From NCBI GenBank assembly GCA_945875935.1, contig CAMCNE010000021.1, positions 1-28,269 of the forward strand: a stretch of DNA of 28,269 nt, read 5' to 3'. The notes under the pieces were generated by a model. That model was not told the DNA's origin and did not search any database. It saw nothing but the letters and a program-made list of their open reading frames with translations. Shown piece by piece: positions 6,400 through 11,867 of this stretch. Position 1 is the stretch's first letter. The number at the start of each line of letters is the position of its first letter. This stretch comes from Bordetella parapertussis. Lineage in GTDB: Bacteria; Pseudomonadota; Gammaproteobacteria; Burkholderiales; Burkholderiaceae_C. A program made the position numbers and the translations under genes.

Positions 6400-7533
6400 T
6401 GGATCTGCTGAATCGTTCAGTTCGTAGCTGGTGCTGCGGCCACCCGCCTCTGATTTGCGCAGGACGCCGCGCGCGAGCAGTTCGGTGATGTCGCGCAGCG
6501 CGGTGTCTGGCGAGCACTTGGCGATGGCCGCCCATTTGCTGCTGGTGAGCTTGCCCTCGAAGCCATCGAGCAGCCGATGCAGCAGCTTGACCTGTCGCTC
6601 GTTGAGCGGCACTGAGCCGGGTGCTGTCCAGCGCTGCCACAAGCGCGTGCGGACCAGCACCGTGTCGAGCGTGTGGTGTGAGTGATCGACGGCGCGGTGC
6701 AGGGTGTCGACAAACCAGGCCAGCCACTCGGTGACATCGAGCGAGCGCTTCTGGGTGCGCTCCAGGATGTCGTAGTAGGCCTTGCGCTCGCGCTGTATCT
6801 GCGCCGACAGGCTGTAAAAGCGCTGGGGGCTGCCGTCTGCGCGGGCCAGAAACAGATCGCCAATGGCGCGTGCGATGCGGCCGTTGCCGTCGTCGAACGG
6901 GTGCAAGGTGACGAACCACAGGTGCGCCAGCGCGGCCTTGATGAGAGGCGGCTCGTTCGAGGCGCTGTGGGCCCAGTCGATGAAGCGCTCGGTCTCGGAG
7001 GGAAGTCGATAAGCCGGCGGCGCTTCGAAGTGCACGCGCTGGCGCCCCGGCGGGCCGCTGACCACTTGCATCGGGCCGTTGGCGTCGTCGCGCCAGCCGC
7101 CCACCTTGATGCGCACCAGCCCCGAGTGGCCGGTGGGAAAAAGCGCTGCGTGCCAGCCGAACAGGCGATCCCGGGTGAGCGGATCGCCGCTGCGGCTGGT
7201 GGCGTCGAGCACCATGTCGACCACGCCCTCCACGTGGCGGTCCACCGGGGCAAGCGCGCCGATGTCGACACCCAGACGGCGGGCGATGGACGAGCGCACC
7301 GACTCGACGTTGAGTTGCTCGCCCTCGATCTCGCTGGTCTTGATGACGTCTTCTGTCAGCGCCGACAGGCTGGCCTGGTCGCGCAGCGCCATGCCGACAT
7401 CGGCCAGTCGCCCCATCAGCAAACCTTGGGCGCGGCTGACGTCGGCCAACGGTTGGGCCAAGGCGGCCAGGTCGTAGTGCCAGTCTGGCCAATCGCTGGC
7501 CTGCCAGATGTAGGTGTGATCACCGCGTTTCAT
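6340..7533 (-). CDS. Fic family protein 2 (DUF4172-Fic-winged helix)
   Basis: A 397-residue protein. The N-terminus YIWQASDWPDWHYD is the DUF4172 signature of one Fic subfamily. An inhibitory motif is present as T66-S-E-I-E70-G71. The full active-site motif HPFDDGNGRIAR is at 211-222, with catalytic His211. The C-terminal region (about 308-373: LNERQVKLLHRLL, SKWAAIAKCSPDTALRDITELLARGVL, STSYELN) is a winged helix-turn-helix able to bind DNA. It probably AMPylates a protein target under self-inhibition and may regulate its own promoter, in front of which an array of palindromes lies. ATG at 7533 is chosen because the DUF4172 motif begins there; in-frame sequence upstream to 7581 lies within the palindromes. 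The last roughly 20 residues are encoded by REP sequence. Confidence 0.9.
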   Translation of the reverse strand: MKRGDHTYIWQASDWPDWHYDLAALAQPLADVSRAQGLLMGRLADVGMALRDQASLSALTEDVIKTSEIEGEQLNVESVRSSIARRLGVDIGALAPVDRHVEGVVDMVLDATSRSGDPLTRDRLFGWHAALFPTGHSGLVRIKVGGWRDDANGPMQVVSGPPGRQRVHFEAPPAYRLPSETERFIDWAHSASNEPPLIKAALAHLWFVTLHPFDDGNGRIARAIGDLFLARADGSPQRFYSLSAQIQRERKAYYDILERTQKRSLDVTEWLAWFVDTLHRAVDHSHHTLDTVLVRTRLWQRWTAPGSVPLNERQVKLLHRLLDGFEGKLTSSKWAAIAKCSPDTALRDITELLARGVLRKSEAGGRSTSYELNDSADPAGREREPVKSPLPLTGDGY

Positions 7534-7623
7534 GCGGAGATTATGGCTGCGTTCTCCGCAAGCCTGGATTATTCGCCGCATTTCATGCGGTGATAGGGTG
7601 GCCTATTCGCCGCACCGCTGCGG
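7533..7623 (-). promoter_or_regulatory. Array of three CCGCA-type inverted repeats at the fic2 promoter
   Basis: Three palindromes share the half-site CCGCA/TGCGG. The first is TGCGGAGA (7533-7540) with TCTCCGCA (7553-7560); the second is CCGCAT-TTC-ATGCGG (7576-7590); the third is CCGCA-CCGC-TGCGG (7610-7623). Their centres are about 37 and 34 bases apart. Two direct repeats are woven in: TATTCGCCGCA at 7570 and 7604, and TTTCATGCGG at 7528 and 7581. The array spans the start codon and upstream region of fic2, where a repressor or the winged-helix domain of Fic2 itself could bind cooperatively. Function is inference. Confidence 0.5.
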
Positions 7624-7654
7624 GTGTGGGCGTCATGGCGATGCCTTTGACGGC

Positions 7655-7838
7655 GCCGTCCCGCGCGGGAATGCAACCCTCACCCTCGCCCTCTCCCTCA
7701 GGGAGAGGGGACTTGAAAAGCCATCTCCCGCGACGCGGCCGATGGTTTCTTGGCTCCCTCTCCCGCCCAGCGGGAGAGTGCTGGGGTGAGGGTGATTAAC
7801 TCCCTCTCCCGCTCGCGGGAGAGGGCTGGGGTGAGGGT
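7655..7838. repeat. REP-like palindromic repeat cluster D, with second copy of the 55-bp direct repeat
   Basis: Positions 7655-7709 repeat 6247-6301 without mismatch and in the same orientation. Then follow GACTTGAAAAGCCATCTCCCG, a CCCTCTCCCGCCCAGCGGGAGAG hairpin with GGGGTGAGGGT, and a second CCCTCTCCCGCTCGCGGGAGAGGG hairpin with GGGGTGAGGGT. The stretch between the fic2 start and dinJ (7534-7998) therefore holds the fic2 operator array, this cluster and the dinJ promoter. A 47-codon open frame at 7857-7997 has no recognisable product. Confidence 0.85.
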
Positions 7839-7946
7839 GTGGCAGCCGCTCAGAGATGCTCAACCACCACCGAATCATCTGGATCACCGGCACGGTGTCG
7901 GTGCAGTTCGGCACGTCGGCCACGATGGCCGCCGGCCAGACCCTGC

Positions 7947-7990
7947 TTGACCGTATCTCATACGCGATACAAAATTCGGTCAGACGGAGG
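7947..7990 (+). promoter_or_regulatory. dinJ-yafQ promoter, operator and ribosome binding site
   Basis: TTGACC (7947-7952) is followed after 17 bases by CAAAAT (7970-7975), a plausible sigma-70 pair. Between them lies the perfect palindrome CGTAT-CTC-ATACG (7952-7964), well placed for repression by the DinJ-like antitoxin or the complex. GGAGG at 7986-7990 is a strong ribosome binding site 8 bases before the dinJ ATG. Confidence 0.55.
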
Positions 7991-7998
7991 ATCTGACC

Positions 7999-8277
7999 AT
8001 GGCCCATTCATCGATGCTGCACGTGCGGGTGGACGACGAAATCAAGGCGCAAGCCAGCGTGGCGCTCGAAGCCATGGGGCTTTCGGTGTCGGATGCCGTG
8101 CGCATCTTGCTCAAGCGCGTGGTCAACGATCAGGCTTTTCCGCTCGAGCTCAAGGTGCCCAACGCGCAAACCCGCGAGGCGATGGAAGAAGCCCGCGCCA
8201 TGGCCGCGCAGCGGGCCGCCCGTTTCGAGTCTGCCGACGACTTGATCCATGGCCTCGAAAAAACCCGCAAGCCGTAA
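7999..8277 (+). CDS. dinJ: Type II antitoxin, RelB/DinJ family
   Basis: A 92-residue protein. Residues 5-50 (MLHVRVDDEIKAQASVALEAMGLSVSDAVRILLKRV) form the ribbon-helix-helix DNA-binding domain characteristic of DinJ/RelB. The C-terminal half (NAQTREAMEEARA and the residues after it) would wrap and neutralise the toxin. The partner gene begins 29 bases before this stop codon in another frame, the usual coupling for such modules. It presumably represses its own promoter, where a short perfect palindrome lies between -35 and -10. A strong GGAGG precedes the chosen ATG. The family assignment is firm; the symbol follows the family and the YafQ-type partner. Confidence 0.9.
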   Translation: MAHSSMLHVRVDDEIKAQASVALEAMGLSVSDAVRILLKRVVNDQAFPLELKVPNAQTREAMEEARAMAAQRAARFESADDLIHGLEKTRKP

Positions 8278-8569
8278 GCGGGCCACGCCGCCAAGAGCGT
8301 GCGACCACACCAAGGCTTTTCTCAAGGACTGGGAGCGCCTGAGCCGATCGGGCCGCTACGACCTGAACCGGCTGAAGCAGGCGATGCTGCTGCTCGTGGC
8401 CAACGATGCCGCTTTGGGCCCCGAGTGGCTGGACCACCCGCTGAAGGGCGACTGGGCCGATCACCGCGAGTGCCACATCGGCGGCGATTTCCTGCTGATC
8501 TACCGGCTGGACGGCGACGCCATCATCTTTGTGCGTGCGGGCACGCATTCGGAGCTGTTTGAGGATTGA
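8249..8569 (+). CDS. yafQ: Type II toxin, YafQ/RelE family mRNA interferase
   Basis: A 106-residue RelE-fold toxin of the YafQ subfamily, which cleaves mRNA in the ribosomal A site. Residues expected at the active site are present in a constant register with E. coli YafQ as I recall it: His63, His76 (RECHIGGD), Asp80, His100 and Phe104 (RAGTHSELF), each 13 later than in E. coli. The Trp following the catalytic Asp in E. coli is Phe81 here. The extra N-terminal residues (ASKKPASRKRATPPR) are basic and probably disordered; a later start is possible. The gene overlaps dinJ by 29 bases. It appears intact and probably active. It is followed by the convergent tacT gene. Confidence 0.88.
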   Translation: MASKKPASRKRATPPRACDHTKAFLKDWERLSRSGRYDLNRLKQAMLLLVANDAALGPEWLDHPLKGDWADHRECHIGGDFLLIYRLDGDAIIFVRAGTHSELFED

Positions 8570-8601
8570 GCCGCCGGCCCTGACGCGAACCCCATCGATC
8601 G

Positions 8602-9102
8602 TCAGCGCCCTGGCTTGACGGCGTTCAGCCGCAGCATCAGCGTCATCGGATGCTGCGGCGACTGCTGGAATCCGTAGTGTTCGTAGAACTGTTTGGCGCG
8701 GTCGTGAAGGGCGTGCACGAGCAGCGCCCGCACGCCGGCGTTGTGCGACACGCTCACCGCGCGGCCCACGGCGTCGCGCAGCAAGGCCGCTCCGAGGTGG
8801 TTGCCCTGGGCGCGGTGGTCAACGGCCAGCCGAGCCAGCACCATCACCGGCACCGGATCGGGCATGTTGCGTCGCACGCTGCTGGTGGCGTCCTGATGTG
8901 ACACCGCGCCGGCGGCCATCGCGTAGTAGCCGTGAACGCGCCCCTGCGGATCGGTGACCACGAAGGTGCGGCTGGCGCCGCTCAGCTGGTTGGTCATCGC
9001 CCGGCGCTTGAGCCAGTCGTCAAGGCTGGCTTCGCCGCAAGCAAATTCGCCCAGCAGATGAGTGGCGGCCAGCGGTTGCGGCGCGCCAAGTTGCAAGCTC
9101 AT
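8602..9102 (-). CDS. tacT: GNAT-type toxin, TacT family acetyltransferase
   Basis: A 166-residue GNAT acetyltransferase paired with a DUF1778 antitoxin, the hallmark of TacT/AtaT toxins that acetylate the amino acid on charged tRNA and stop translation. The acetyl-CoA-binding segment is LARLAVDHRAQGNHLGAALLRDA (89-111, broken here as LARLAVDHRA then QGNHLGAALLRDA), and Tyr140 in KQFYEHYGF matches the catalytic Tyr140 described for Salmonella TacT. In the R-x-x-G-x-G loop the second Gly is His102, though this position varies in the family. ATG at 9102 is chosen since it overlaps the tacA stop (ATGA); an upstream in-frame codon at 9120 lies inside tacA. The gene looks complete. Confidence 0.88.
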   Translation of the reverse strand: MSLQLGAPQPLAATHLLGEFACGEASLDDWLKRRAMTNQLSGASRTFVVTDPQGRVHGYYAMAAGAVSHQDATSSVRRNMPDPVPVMVLARLAVDHRAQGNHLGAALLRDAVGRAVSVSHNAGVRALLVHALHDRAKQFYEHYGFQQSPQHPMTLMLRLNAVKPGR

Positions 9103-9371
9103 GCCGCGTCGGCGCTCCAAGGGGCCTTGACCGCCATGAGGCGCTCCAGCCCCGGGTTGGGGGCGACAGGGGCGTCGAGCAGGGCGGTGAACTGCTTGAA
9201 CTTGTCTGCGTCCAGGCTGAAGAACACCTGATCGAGCACCACCGCCTGGGCGCGGTCGCAGGCCGCTTCGAGCATGAAGTCAGAGCGGTTCTTGCCCAGC
9301 AGACTAGCGGCGTGGTCGATCAGATCGCGTTGCTCGGGCAGGGCCCGCAGATTGATGGCGGCGTCACGCAT
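9099..9371 (-). CDS. tacA: DUF1778 antitoxin, TacA family
   Basis: A 90-residue ribbon-helix-helix antitoxin. The N-terminal half (AINLRALPEQRDLIDHAASLLGKNRSDF) is the DUF1778 DNA-binding dimerisation domain. The C-terminal half (FFSLDADKFKQFTALLDAP and NPGLERLMAVKAPW) is the toxin-wrapping part. ATG at 9371 is preferred because AGGAG lies 7 bases upstream; the open frame extends to 9398 without a better site. The stop overlaps the tacT start. A TTGACA-type promoter lies about 40-70 bases upstream. With TacT it forms a two-gene operon that probably represses itself. Confidence 0.9.
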   Translation of the reverse strand: MRDAAINLRALPEQRDLIDHAASLLGKNRSDFMLEAACDRAQAVVLDQVFFSLDADKFKQFTALLDAPVAPNPGLERLMAVKAPWSADAA

Positions 9372-9409
9372 GGGCAGCTCCTGTTCGTGCATACACAAGT
9401 GATGTACGG

Positions 9410-9438
9410 ATTGTTATTGGGTGTGTAGCTGTTGTCAA
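9410..9438 (-). promoter_or_regulatory. Candidate sigma-70 promoter of tacAT
   Basis: Reading the minus strand, TTGACA (9438-9433) is followed by a 17-base spacer and AACAAT (9415-9410, four of six consensus positions). The start codon lies 39 bases further on. The -35 box overlaps the region just past the yhaV stop, so tacAT seems to have its own promoter while following prlF-yhaV on the same strand. Confidence 0.5.
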
Positions 9439-9443
9439 CACGC

Positions 9444-9869
9444 TTACTCGCTTGGTGGCGCCATGCCGGACAGCAGTCGCCCGGCAGTCTGGGACGCTTT
9501 CAACAACTGATCCCAATCGTCGGGCGGGTGCCCGCCGGCCAGCACGATCACCTGGCTGGGCACGTGGTAGCGGAAGAACAAGCGGTACTGCTGGAAAAAC
9601 TTGGCCCGAAACCAATGCTTGTGGTCGCCGCCCAGGGTGTGGCCTTGCCGGTACTCTGGCTTGGTCGGGTCTTGCGGGATCACATCGAAGGCCAGTTTGG
9701 CGATGGCCGCCAGCCTCTTGGTGGCGTTCTTGTTGACATACCCCACGGGGTCTTTGGCCTTGAGCAGCTCGACTTGCGCTGCGAGGGCTTCAACCTGCGC
9801 GAGAAACAGCGGGTGAGCGAAAACCGTCCAACCGTGGATGAGCAAAGGCGCGCTCTTGCCGCGGCTCAT
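9444..9869 (-). CDS. yhaV: YhaV-family toxin with internal in-frame deletion
   Basis: A 141-residue protein. Residues 10-110 follow the YhaV family closely (HGWTVFAHPLF, LKAKDPVGYVNKNATKRLAAI, KPEYRQGHTLG, WFRAKFFQQYRLFFRYH, VIVLA), and GGHPPDDWDQLL is the usual C-terminal motif. In E. coli YhaV, as I recall it, some 27 residues (starting WMNDE and including TDAYTVFSKML) lie between those two blocks; here they are missing and the frame is kept, the join being near 9534-9539. The lost segment belongs to the RelE-like fold, so ribosome-dependent mRNA cleavage is likely impaired. The last 17 residues are not family-like. The start overlaps the prlF stop (ATGA). Whether it is an inactive toxin or a modified protein cannot be told here. 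Confidence 0.8.
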   Translation of the reverse strand: MSRGKSAPLLIHGWTVFAHPLFLAQVEALAAQVELLKAKDPVGYVNKNATKRLAAIAKLAFDVIPQDPTKPEYRQGHTLGGDHKHWFRAKFFQQYRLFFRYHVPSQVIVLAGGHPPDDWDQLLKASQTAGRLLSGMAPPSE

Positions 9870-10195
9870 TCATCGTCTGCCGACAGGGGGGCCTCAAGAT
9901 CGACTTCGATGCCACCGCTCAGCGACTGAAGACGCTGGACCAGGCTCGCGTCGATGGTTTTCAGGCGCTGCGGATGGTCGGCGATGTCGCGCGCCAGAAA
10001 GCCCAGGAACTCACCGAGCACCGGGTCGTCAACCTGGGCGGCGTCGACACGCGTCAGCACGACTTCGCCGCCGGGGCGGATCGAGTAGTGAATCTTGTCG
10101 CGCTTGCCCAGCCGCAGTGCGCGACGCACCGTCTGCGGCACCGTGGTCTGGTAGCGGTCGGTCAGCGTGGATTCGACTTCGAGGCTGGCAGACAT
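9866..10195 (-). CDS. prlF: PrlF family antitoxin (AbrB-type DNA-binding)
   Basis: A 109-residue protein with an AbrB/SpoVT swapped-hairpin domain at about 8-52 (STLTDRYQTTVPQTVRRALRLGKRDKIHYS, written here as STLTDRYQTTVPQTV then RRALRLGKRDKIHYS). The C-terminal half (DDPVLGEFLGFLARDIADHP, LVQRLQSL) is the PrlF-specific part that binds YhaV. ATG at 10195 is chosen since GGAG lies 8 bases upstream; a TTG at 10207 would place that site inside the gene. PrlF neutralises YhaV and represses the operon; a 20-bp palindrome lies 35 bases upstream of the start. The antitoxin looks complete even though its toxin is shortened. Confidence 0.9.
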   Translation of the reverse strand: MSASLEVESTLTDRYQTTVPQTVRRALRLGKRDKIHYSIRPGGEVVLTRVDAAQVDDPVLGEFLGFLARDIADHPQRLKTIDASLVQRLQSLSGGIEVDLEAPLSADDE

Positions 10196-10230
10196 GGCGT
10201 TCTCCAATCAAACAGGGGAATACCCAGCAT

Positions 10231-10250
10231 GGTAATGCATGTGCATTGCC
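10231..10250 (-). promoter_or_regulatory. Operator-like palindrome upstream of prlF-yhaV
   Basis: A 20-bp near-perfect palindrome: AATGCA-TG-TGCATT at the core (10234-10247), extended by GGT/GCC to arms matching at eight of nine positions. It lies 35 bases upstream of the prlF ATG. PrlF family members are known to bind their own promoter, so this is the likely site. Confidence 0.55.
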
Positions 10251-10294
10251 TGTTCGTCGAAGTTGTCCGGCCGCTCGGGACGGCGTGCCGGTGA

Positions 10295-10666
10295 TCACCC
10301 GGCAACCGTCTGCGCAATCAACACATCGGCCGGGATGCCCAGGCTGTGGTGCAGCCGGCGGATCATGGCCAGCGTCAGCGGACGCTTGCGGTTGAGAACC
10401 TCGTAGACGCGGTTGCTTTTGCCAATGATGGTTTCCAGATCCTTGACGGACAGGCCGGCTTGATCCGTGCGGAATTTGATGGCTTCCACCGGGTCAGGCG
10501 CGGTGATGGGCAGGTGCTTGGCCTCGTAGGCCTGCACCAGCGTGGTCAGGATGTCGAGGCGATCGCCCTCGGGCGTGCCCGCATCAGGGTCAGATTCCAT
10601 CAAGGCCGAAATCTCCTTGAGGGTGGCCTTGTAGTCTGCTTCGGTGTGAACAGGGCGAATGTCCAT
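10295..10666 (-). CDS. higA: HigA family antitoxin (HTH)
   Basis: A 123-residue antitoxin. Residues 1-60 (PVHTEADYKATLKEISALM and on to ITAPDPVEAIKFR) are the HigA-specific N-terminus; residues about 62-115 form an XRE-type HTH (LSVKDLETIIGKSNRVYEVLN, split as LSVKDLETIIGK and SNRVYEVLN, then RPLTLAMIRRLHHSLGIP). A strong GGAGG lies 8 bases before the ATG. Gene order toxin-then-antitoxin is the rule for HigBA. The antitoxin appears intact, but the 5' part of its toxin gene and the native operon promoter are missing, so transcription must come from elsewhere. Confidence 0.92.
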   Translation of the reverse strand: MDIRPVHTEADYKATLKEISALMESDPDAGTPEGDRLDILTTLVQAYEAKHLPITAPDPVEAIKFRTDQAGLSVKDLETIIGKSNRVYEVLNRKRPLTLAMIRRLHHSLGIPADVLIAQTVAG

Positions 10667-10684
10667 GGTGTCCTCCGTGGCCGC

Positions 10685-10942
10685 TCAGGCCGAATCGATG
10701 GTTTGTGCGTCCACGGCGTCGTACTCCTGGTGGGTGCCGACAAACTTCACGTAGACGATCTGCAGCTTGTACGCAATGGCCACGATCAGCCGGTAGTCGT
10801 TGCCTTTGACGTTGAAGACCACGCGACGGTTCTTCAACACGCTGGCGCTGCGGTATCGCGCCTTGATGTCAGCGGACTGGGCCCAGGTCGCATTCGCGGC
10901 CTCCTCGTACCAGGCCTTGAGCGGCTGCTCGGCGGCGAGGTG
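10685..10942 (-). pseudogene. higB: HigB family toxin, 5'-truncated at a junction
   Basis: From AAEQPLKAWYEEAANATW to the C-terminal FVGTHQEYDAVDAQTI the frame matches RelE-fold HigB toxins over about 82 residues, including SADIKARYRSASVLKNRRVV and GNDYRLIVAIAYKL. Family members begin with about 18 more residues (a strand and a helix, usually starting MR-I or MRV-I and ending before the EQPL motif). Here the frame upstream of 10942 is unrelated Ala/Arg-rich sequence, and the other frame there belongs to the neighbouring gene. GTG at 10993 would give a 102-residue product but has no ribosome binding site and a foreign N-terminus. The toxin is probably inactive or not made. The gene ends 18 bases before higA. 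Confidence 0.65.
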
Positions 10943-11751
10943 CCCGCATGCCGCAGCAGCGCGAACAGGTCGACCGCATCGGCCACGTGCCACATCAGAT
11001 CGCCATGCGGGCGTATCACCGGCATCGCCTGACCTGCGGCCAGCGCCTGCGGTTCTCGCTCGTGCGGATGGCGCCGGGTGACCAGCCAGCGGCCCGCGCT
11101 CGGCATCACGGGAGCGCCGCCGAGCGCGAGCACCAGGTGGTTCGAGCCATCGGGCGCGGTGACGCTTGTGGCCTCGATCTGCGTGGCACGCAGCCAAAAG
11201 CCGGTGCTGCCGACGTCGATGAGCGCAGCCACATGGCCTTGCGCGGGGCGGCGTTCGAGGGCGGCGACCCAGTCGATGTCAGGCTCGATCACCAGCCATC
11301 CGCCCACGCCGTGGCAGGCGATGGCCGCGCGACCTTCGCCGCGCAAGCCCCCTTCGGACACCCATGACGCACCGGCCTCGTCGGCCAGCCAGGCCACCGC
11401 GTTGAAGCGAACCGGCACGCACCCCGTATGGGGCAGGGCGAGCGACCCGTCCACGATCTCGGCGATGTCCTCGACACGCACCAGACGCTCGATCAAGCCG
11501 TGGTGCACCCGCGGCGGCATGTCGCGCTCGGCGGCGTCGTAGGCGTTGAACAGGCTGTCGGACATGGCGTGCCAGATGCGGCGTGCCGACGTGCCCGCCA
11601 GCCGAGCGCGCACCTGTATGCCCCAGGGCTGGATCACCGCGCGCAGCGTGCTCGCGCCATCCACCGCCGCGTCAGCGGCCGCGGCTTCGTCGGCCGGTGC
11701 AGCGCCTTGAGCTTCGACCGATCCCGCCACACAAGCGCCATCGCCACGCAC
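10834..11751 (-). CDS. Unrecognised protein, probably truncated at its 3' end by the higB junction
   Basis: I do not recognise this protein. The frame runs from a GTG at 11751 (a stop lies at 11788-11790 upstream; ATG codons for Met63 and others are possible starts). Up to residue 270 (HGDLMWHVADAVDLFALLRHAG) it has ordinary protein-like composition with hydrophobic strands and Trp residues, no signal peptide, membrane segment or known motif. The last 35 codons are Arg/Pro/Ser-rich and run antiparallel in character over higB, so true coding homology likely stops at about 10942. It follows suhB on the same strand after a 116-base gap. A remnant of a larger gene cut by arrival of higBA or by a deletion is the best reading. 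Confidence 0.45.
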   Translation of the reverse strand: MRGDGACVAGSVEAQGAAPADEAAAADAAVDGASTLRAVIQPWGIQVRARLAGTSARRIWHAMSDSLFNAYDAAERDMPPRVHHGLIERLVRVEDIAEIVDGSLALPHTGCVPVRFNAVAWLADEAGASWVSEGGLRGEGRAAIACHGVGGWLVIEPDIDWVAALERRPAQGHVAALIDVGSTGFWLRATQIEATSVTAPDGSNHLVLALGGAPVMPSAGRWLVTRRHPHEREPQALAAGQAMPVIRPHGDLMWHVADAVDLFALLRHAGTSPPSSRSRPGTRRPRMRPGPSPLTSRRDTAAPAC

Positions 11752-11867
11752 ACCGACACCCCGCTCGCAGCTCCGTGCCGCAATGGGTCACTCTGGATCG
11801 ATCGGGCAGGGCGCCGATTGAGTGAAATCAGCGCCCGCGCGGACCGGCCCGCAGCGTCAGCCGGGGT

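Noticed and set aside
4129..7838. REP clusters read as a CRISPR array or integron attC sites
   Set aside because: Units are palindromic, adjoin one another, vary in length and lack uniform spacers; no cas or integrase gene is present and the layout follows BIME-type REP composites.
7857..7997. A 46-residue open frame (starting MLNHHRIIWITG) between REP cluster D and dinJ
   Set aside because: No ribosome binding site, it overlaps the dinJ promoter and operator, and no family is recognisable; it may be a scrap of a lost gene.
10940..10993. The stretch MWHVADAVDLFALLRH read as the missing HigB N-terminus after a frameshift
   Set aside because: Spacing from Met to His equals that in HigB, but residue matches are few, an 8-base insertion would also be needed, and the stretch continues the upstream gene without break.
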